A stretch of DNA of 7,979 bases, taken from contig DCZC01000188.1 in assembly GCA_002331565.1 (NCBI GenBank), positions 1-7,979 on the forward strand. The letters are read 5' to 3'. Numbering within the stretch: position 1 is the stretch's first letter; every line of letters begins with the position of its first letter. The notes under the pieces were generated by a model. That model saw only the letters and a list, made by a program, of their open reading frames with translations, did no database searches and was not told the DNA's origin. The position numbers and the translations under genes were made by a program. Of this stretch, positions 5,057 to 7,979 are shown piece after piece. The DNA is from Gemmatimonas sp. UBA2094. GTDB lineage: Bacteria > Gemmatimonadota > Gemmatimonadetes > Gemmatimonadales > Gemmatimonadaceae.

Positions 5057-6883
5057 ATGTGCGGAATCGTCGGATACGTTGGTAACCGGGTCGCCACCCC
5101 GATGCTCATCGAGGGGCTCAAGCGCCTCGAGTATCGTGGCTATGACTCGGCGGGCGTGGCGATCCTGAACGGCAAGGGCGTGGAGACGCGCCGCGCGGCC
5201 GGAAAGATCGCCCGGCTCGAGTCGGTGATTGCCGCCGACCCGCCACACGGCACGCTGGGCATTGCCCATACGCGCTGGGCCACCCACGGGCCGCCGAACG
5301 AAACCAATGCGCACCCGCACCTGAGCCAGAACGGCAAGATCGCGGTGGTACACAACGGCATCATCGAGAACGCCACCGTGCTGAAGGCGGGGCTCGAGGC
5401 GCGTGGGTACGTGTTCAAGTCGGACACCGACACCGAGGTGCTCGCGCACCTCATCGAGACCGCGTACGCCGGCAATCTCGAAGCCGCGGTGATTGAAGCG
5501 CTGGGGCAGGTGGACGGCACATATGGCATTGCCGTCATCAGCAGCGACGAGAATGACAAGCTCGTGGCCGCGCGGAATGGCAGCCCACTGCTCATCGGTA
5601 TTGGTGAGGGAGAGCACTTCATTGCGTCCGACGCCTCCGCGATCCTTTCGCACACGCGTCACGTGGTCTATCTCGACGACGGCGACATCGCGGTCGTGAC
5701 GAAGGACGGATACAAGGTGCTCGACCTCGAGTCCACCGTGCACGAGAAGCCGGTGACGCGAATCGAGTGGGACCTCGAACAGATCGAGCGTGGTGGCTAT
5801 CCGCACTTCATGCTCAAAGAGATTTTCGAGCAGCCCACCACGGTGGAGAACACCATGCGGGGGCGTCTCATCCTCGAGGAAGGCTTCTCCAAGCTGGGCG
5901 GCCTCAATATCTCCAAGGACGCCCTGCTCGCGGTCGACAACATCATCATCACCGCTTGCGGCACCAGCTGGCATTCCGCACTGATCGGCGAGATGATGAT
6001 CGAGGAGCTCTGCCGCATTCCGGTGGAGGTCGAATACGCCTCGGAATTCCGCTATCGCAACCCGATCGTCACGCCGCGCACCCTCTGCATCGTGATCTCG
6101 CAATCGGGAGAGACGGCGGATACGCTGGCGGCCATGCGCGAAGCCAAACGTCGCGGTGCGCGTACGCTCGGCCTCGTGAACGTGGTCGGCAGCACCATCG
6201 CGCGCGAAGACGACGGCGGCATCTATCTGCACGCTGGCCCGGAAATCGGTGTCGCCAGCACCAAGGCGTTCACCAGCCAGGTGGTGGCACTTGCCCTCTT
6301 CACGCTCAAGCTCGCGCGCCTACGTGATCTCAGCGTGGCGCGTGGCCGGGAAATCGCGCAGGCGCTCGCCGATCTGCCGGCGCAGATCCAGAGTATTCTC
6401 GATCGGGCCGAGGAAATCGAGGCGTTGGCCGAGGAGTTCAAGCGCGCCTCCAATTTCCTGTACTTGGGCCGCGGCTACAATTTCCCGGCGGCGCTCGAGG
6501 GTGCGCTCAAGTTGAAGGAAATCTCGTACATCCATGCCGAAGGGTACCCCGCAGCCGAAATGAAGCACGGGCCCATCGCGCTCATTGACGAGATGATGCC
6601 GGTGGTATGCATCGCTCCGCACGATTCGGTGTTCGACAAGATCACGTCGAACATTCAGGAGGTAAAGGCCCGCAAGGGCAAGGTCATCGCCATCACCACG
6701 CGTGATGAAGCAAGCCTCGCCGGCAAACTCGATTACGAGTTCCGCATCCCCGAAACGGTGGACCTGCTCACGCCGATCCTGGCGAGTGTGCCGCTACAGC
6801 TGCTGGCGTACTACATCGCGGTGAAGCGCGGCTGCAACGTGGACCAGCCGCGCAACCTCGCGAAGTCGGTGACGGTGGAGTAG
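5057..6883 (+). CDS. glmS: Glutamine--fructose-6-phosphate aminotransferase (isomerizing), glucosamine-6-phosphate synthase
   Basis: The 608-residue protein is full length and strongly conserved. It makes glucosamine-6-phosphate from fructose-6-phosphate and glutamine in the cytosol, the entry step to amino sugars. The N-terminal class II glutaminase domain (about 1-230) begins MCGIVGYVG; C2 becomes the N-terminal nucleophile once Met is removed. HTRWATHG (71-78), HNG (99-101) and D124 complete the glutamine site. Two SIS sugar-isomerase domains follow: CGTSWHSA (301-308), SQSGETADT (348-356) and ASTKAFTSQ (400-408) in the first, then LKLKEISYIHAEGYPAAEMKH (484-504, with E488 and H504) in the second. 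The C-terminus NLAKSVTVE carries K603, which forms the Schiff base with the sugar. The start is fixed because Cys must be residue 2. It is downstream of glmM and probably co-transcribed. No anomaly is seen. Confidence 0.98.
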   Translation: MCGIVGYVGNRVATPMLIEGLKRLEYRGYDSAGVAILNGKGVETRRAAGKIARLESVIAADPPHGTLGIAHTRWATHGPPNETNAHPHLSQNGKIAVVHNGIIENATVLKAGLEARGYVFKSDTDTEVLAHLIETAYAGNLEAAVIEALGQVDGTYGIAVISSDENDKLVAARNGSPLLIGIGEGEHFIASDASAILSHTRHVVYLDDGDIAVVTKDGYKVLDLESTVHEKPVTRIEWDLEQIERGGYPHFMLKEIFEQPTTVENTMRGRLILEEGFSKLGGLNISKDALLAVDNIIITACGTSWHSALIGEMMIEELCRIPVEVEYASEFRYRNPIVTPRTLCIVISQSGETADTLAAMREAKRRGARTLGLVNVVGSTIAREDDGGIYLHAGPEIGVASTKAFTSQVVALALFTLKLARLRDLSVARGREIAQALADLPAQIQSILDRAEEIEALAEEFKRASNFLYLGRGYNFPAALEGALKLKEISYIHAEGYPAAEMKHGPIALIDEMMPVVCIAPHDSVFDKITSNIQEVKARKGKVIAITTRDEASLAGKLDYEFRIPETVDLLTPILASVPLQLLAYYIAVKRGCNVDQPRNLAKSVTVE

Positions 6884-6900
6884 CGGGACGGTTCCGTTCG

Positions 6901-6938
6901 CTCAGACCTGAGGGGGATGCGTCCAAGCTGAGCTCAGC
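6901..6938 (+). terminator. Possible transcription end structure after glmS
   Basis: Starting 17 bp after the glmS stop are CTCA-GACC-TGAG (6901-6912, a 4-bp stem with a tetraloop) and the perfect 12-bp palindrome GCTGAGCTCAGC (6927-6938). CTCAG and CTGAG segments can also pair across the two. No T-run follows, so a real intrinsic terminator is doubtful. The rest of the 132-bp gap before prfC shows only the promoter-like box listed separately. Confidence 0.22.
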
Positions 6939-7003
6939 GTCTTCCGTCAGCTCCGGGTGGTCGCGCCCCGCTCCGGGAGCCTTCGGCATTCGGCCTTCGT
7001 CGC

Positions 7004-7009
7004 TATCTT
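7004..7009 (+). promoter_or_regulatory. Candidate -10 box (TATCTT) for prfC, possibly leaderless
   Basis: TATCTT ends 6 nt before the prfC ATG, the distance expected if the A of ATG is the first transcribed base. No Shine-Dalgarno sequence is at a usable spacing (GGGA directly abuts the ATG). A convincing -35 was not found. Confidence 0.42.
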
Positions 7010-7015
7010 TCGGGA

Positions 7016-7979
7016 ATGTCCGAAAGCACGCCCGAACTCGCCGCGCCCGAAACGGGACCGGTCGACCACTCCCGTCTGGAGCGGGAGGTCGCCCGCCGGC
7101 GCACCTTCGCGATCATCTCGCACCCCGACGCCGGCAAGACCACGCTCACCGAAAAGCTGCTGCTGTACGGTGGGGCCATTCACCTGGCCGGCTCGGTGAA
7201 GGCCCGTCGGGCCACGCGTCATGCGACCTCCGACTGGATGAAGCTCGAGCAGGAGCGCGGCATCTCGGTGACCAGTTCCGTGCTGCAGTTCGAGTTTCTC
7301 GGTTACCAGCTCAATCTGCTGGACACCCCGGGACACGAGGACTTTTCCGAAGACACCTACCGCACGCTGGTTGCCGCCGATAGCGCCATCATGCTGCTCG
7401 ACAACCGGCGCGGCGTGGAAGAGCGCACGCGCCAGCTGTTCGATGTGTGCAAGCTGAAGCGCACGCCGATCTTCACGCTTGTGAACAAGTGCGACCGGCA
7501 CGGCGAGGATCCGCTCAAGCTCATTCAGGACGTCGAGGCCGACCTCGGCATCGATTGCTATGCGGCGACGTGGCCGGTGTTCGAGAACGACGTGTTCGTG
7601 GGGGTATACGATCGCCTCAAGCGCGAGGTGCACCTCTTCGAGCGCAGCGGCGACCGCGGCGCCACGCGGGCCGACGACACCATCGTAAGCATCGACGATC
7701 CCAAGCTCATCGATGCCATGGGGGCGAGTGCCTTCGATCGGCTTATGGGTGACATCGAGCTCCTCGATGCGGCCGGGCACGAGTACGAGCATCAGCGCGT
7801 GATCGACGGTGCGCTCACGCCGGTGTTCTTCGGCTCGGCGCTCACCAACTTCGGGATCGAGCCGTTCCTGCGCGAGTTTCTCGAGCTCGCGCCCCCGCCG
7901 GGACCGCGTGAATCAAGCGTGGGACCGGTAGCGCCATTGCGCGACGATTTCACGGGTTTCGTGTTCAAGATCCAGGCGA
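7016..7979 (+). CDS. prfC: Peptide chain release factor 3 (RF3), N-terminal part, cut by window edge
   Basis: The 321 codons present encode the GTPase domain and the start of domain 2 of RF3, a translational GTPase that removes RF1/RF2 from the ribosome after termination. Motifs in order: EVARRRTFAIISHPDAGKTT (24-43, P-loop), the RF3-typical SDWMKLEQERGISVTSSV (72-89, switch I), DTPGHEDFSEDTYRTL (103-118, switch II), NKCD (157-160, G4) and FFGSALTNFGI (271-281, G5). The last residues, DDFTGFVFKIQA, match the junction to domain 2. SDWM and the DFSEDTYRTL run separate RF3 from EF-G. The family is about 530 residues, so roughly 60% is present. Before the conserved EVARRRT there is an acidic, non-conserved extension of about 15-20 residues; no other Met is available as a start. 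It is preceded by glmS, with a 132-bp gap and probably its own promoter. Confidence 0.96.
   Translation, partial: MSESTPELAAPETGPVDHSRLEREVARRRTFAIISHPDAGKTTLTEKLLLYGGAIHLAGSVKARRATRHATSDWMKLEQERGISVTSSVLQFEFLGYQLNLLDTPGHEDFSEDTYRTLVAADSAIMLLDNRRGVEERTRQLFDVCKLKRTPIFTLVNKCDRHGEDPLKLIQDVEADLGIDCYAATWPVFENDVFVGVYDRLKREVHLFERSGDRGATRADDTIVSIDDPKLIDAMGASAFDRLMGDIELLDAAGHEYEHQRVIDGALTPVFFGSALTNFGIEPFLREFLELAPPPGPRESSVGPVAPLRDDFTGFVFKIQA

Noticed and set aside
3450..6232. Two long minus-strand open frames (486 and 454 codons) opposite glmM and glmS
   Set aside because: They lie wholly or almost wholly antisense to well-identified genes, are rich in H, R, G and D as expected from GC-rich codon bias in the opposite frame, and show no recognisable domain.
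6933..6950. Second copy of the heptad-repeat palindrome
   Set aside because: It shares CTCAGCG and AGCTGAG, but the following CAG is 13 bp away rather than 7 or 14, so the register is lost and no array is present.

Overview
The window is a high-GC bacterial chromosome segment of ordinary housekeeping genes in a divergent layout. Positions 1-3446 are read leftwards and 3660-7979 rightwards, with a 213-bp divergent control region (3447-3659) between them. There are no tRNA or rRNA genes, CRISPR arrays, transposases or phage genes. Composition, the archaeal/Bacteroidota-like sugar loop of the phosphosugar mutase and several genes without a Shine-Dalgarno sequence would fit Gemmatimonadota or a similar high-GC phylum. 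That assignment is inference; no marker here proves it.

Left arm (minus strand, in transcription order). First comes a short protein that looks like the N-terminal lobe of an AMP-forming acyl/aryl ligase, with its ATP loop degenerated (3446-2778). Next is a PLP-dependent cystathionine gamma-synthase/gamma-lyase (2659-1490). An 88-bp imperfect palindrome built from 7-bp repeats follows (1393-1480). After it comes a membrane-associated M48-like protein whose HExxH zinc motif has become QQxxN (1349-288). Last is the start of purD, purine biosynthesis (236 to the window edge).

Right arm (plus strand). A glmM-like phosphoglucosamine mutase and glmS (glucosamine-6-phosphate synthase) lie 32 bp apart and probably form one operon. 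GlmS makes glucosamine-6-phosphate from fructose-6-phosphate and glutamine. GlmM isomerises it to glucosamine-1-phosphate, the precursor of UDP-GlcNAc for the cell wall. After a 132-bp gap, peptide chain release factor 3 (prfC) starts and runs off the right edge.

I see no new multi-gene system. The points most worth following up are the two enzyme-like proteins that have lost their catalytic motifs, the symmetrical heptad-repeat palindrome, and a recurrent TANNNT box 5-7 nt before the ATG of all four genes without a Shine-Dalgarno sequence, which suggests leaderless transcripts.
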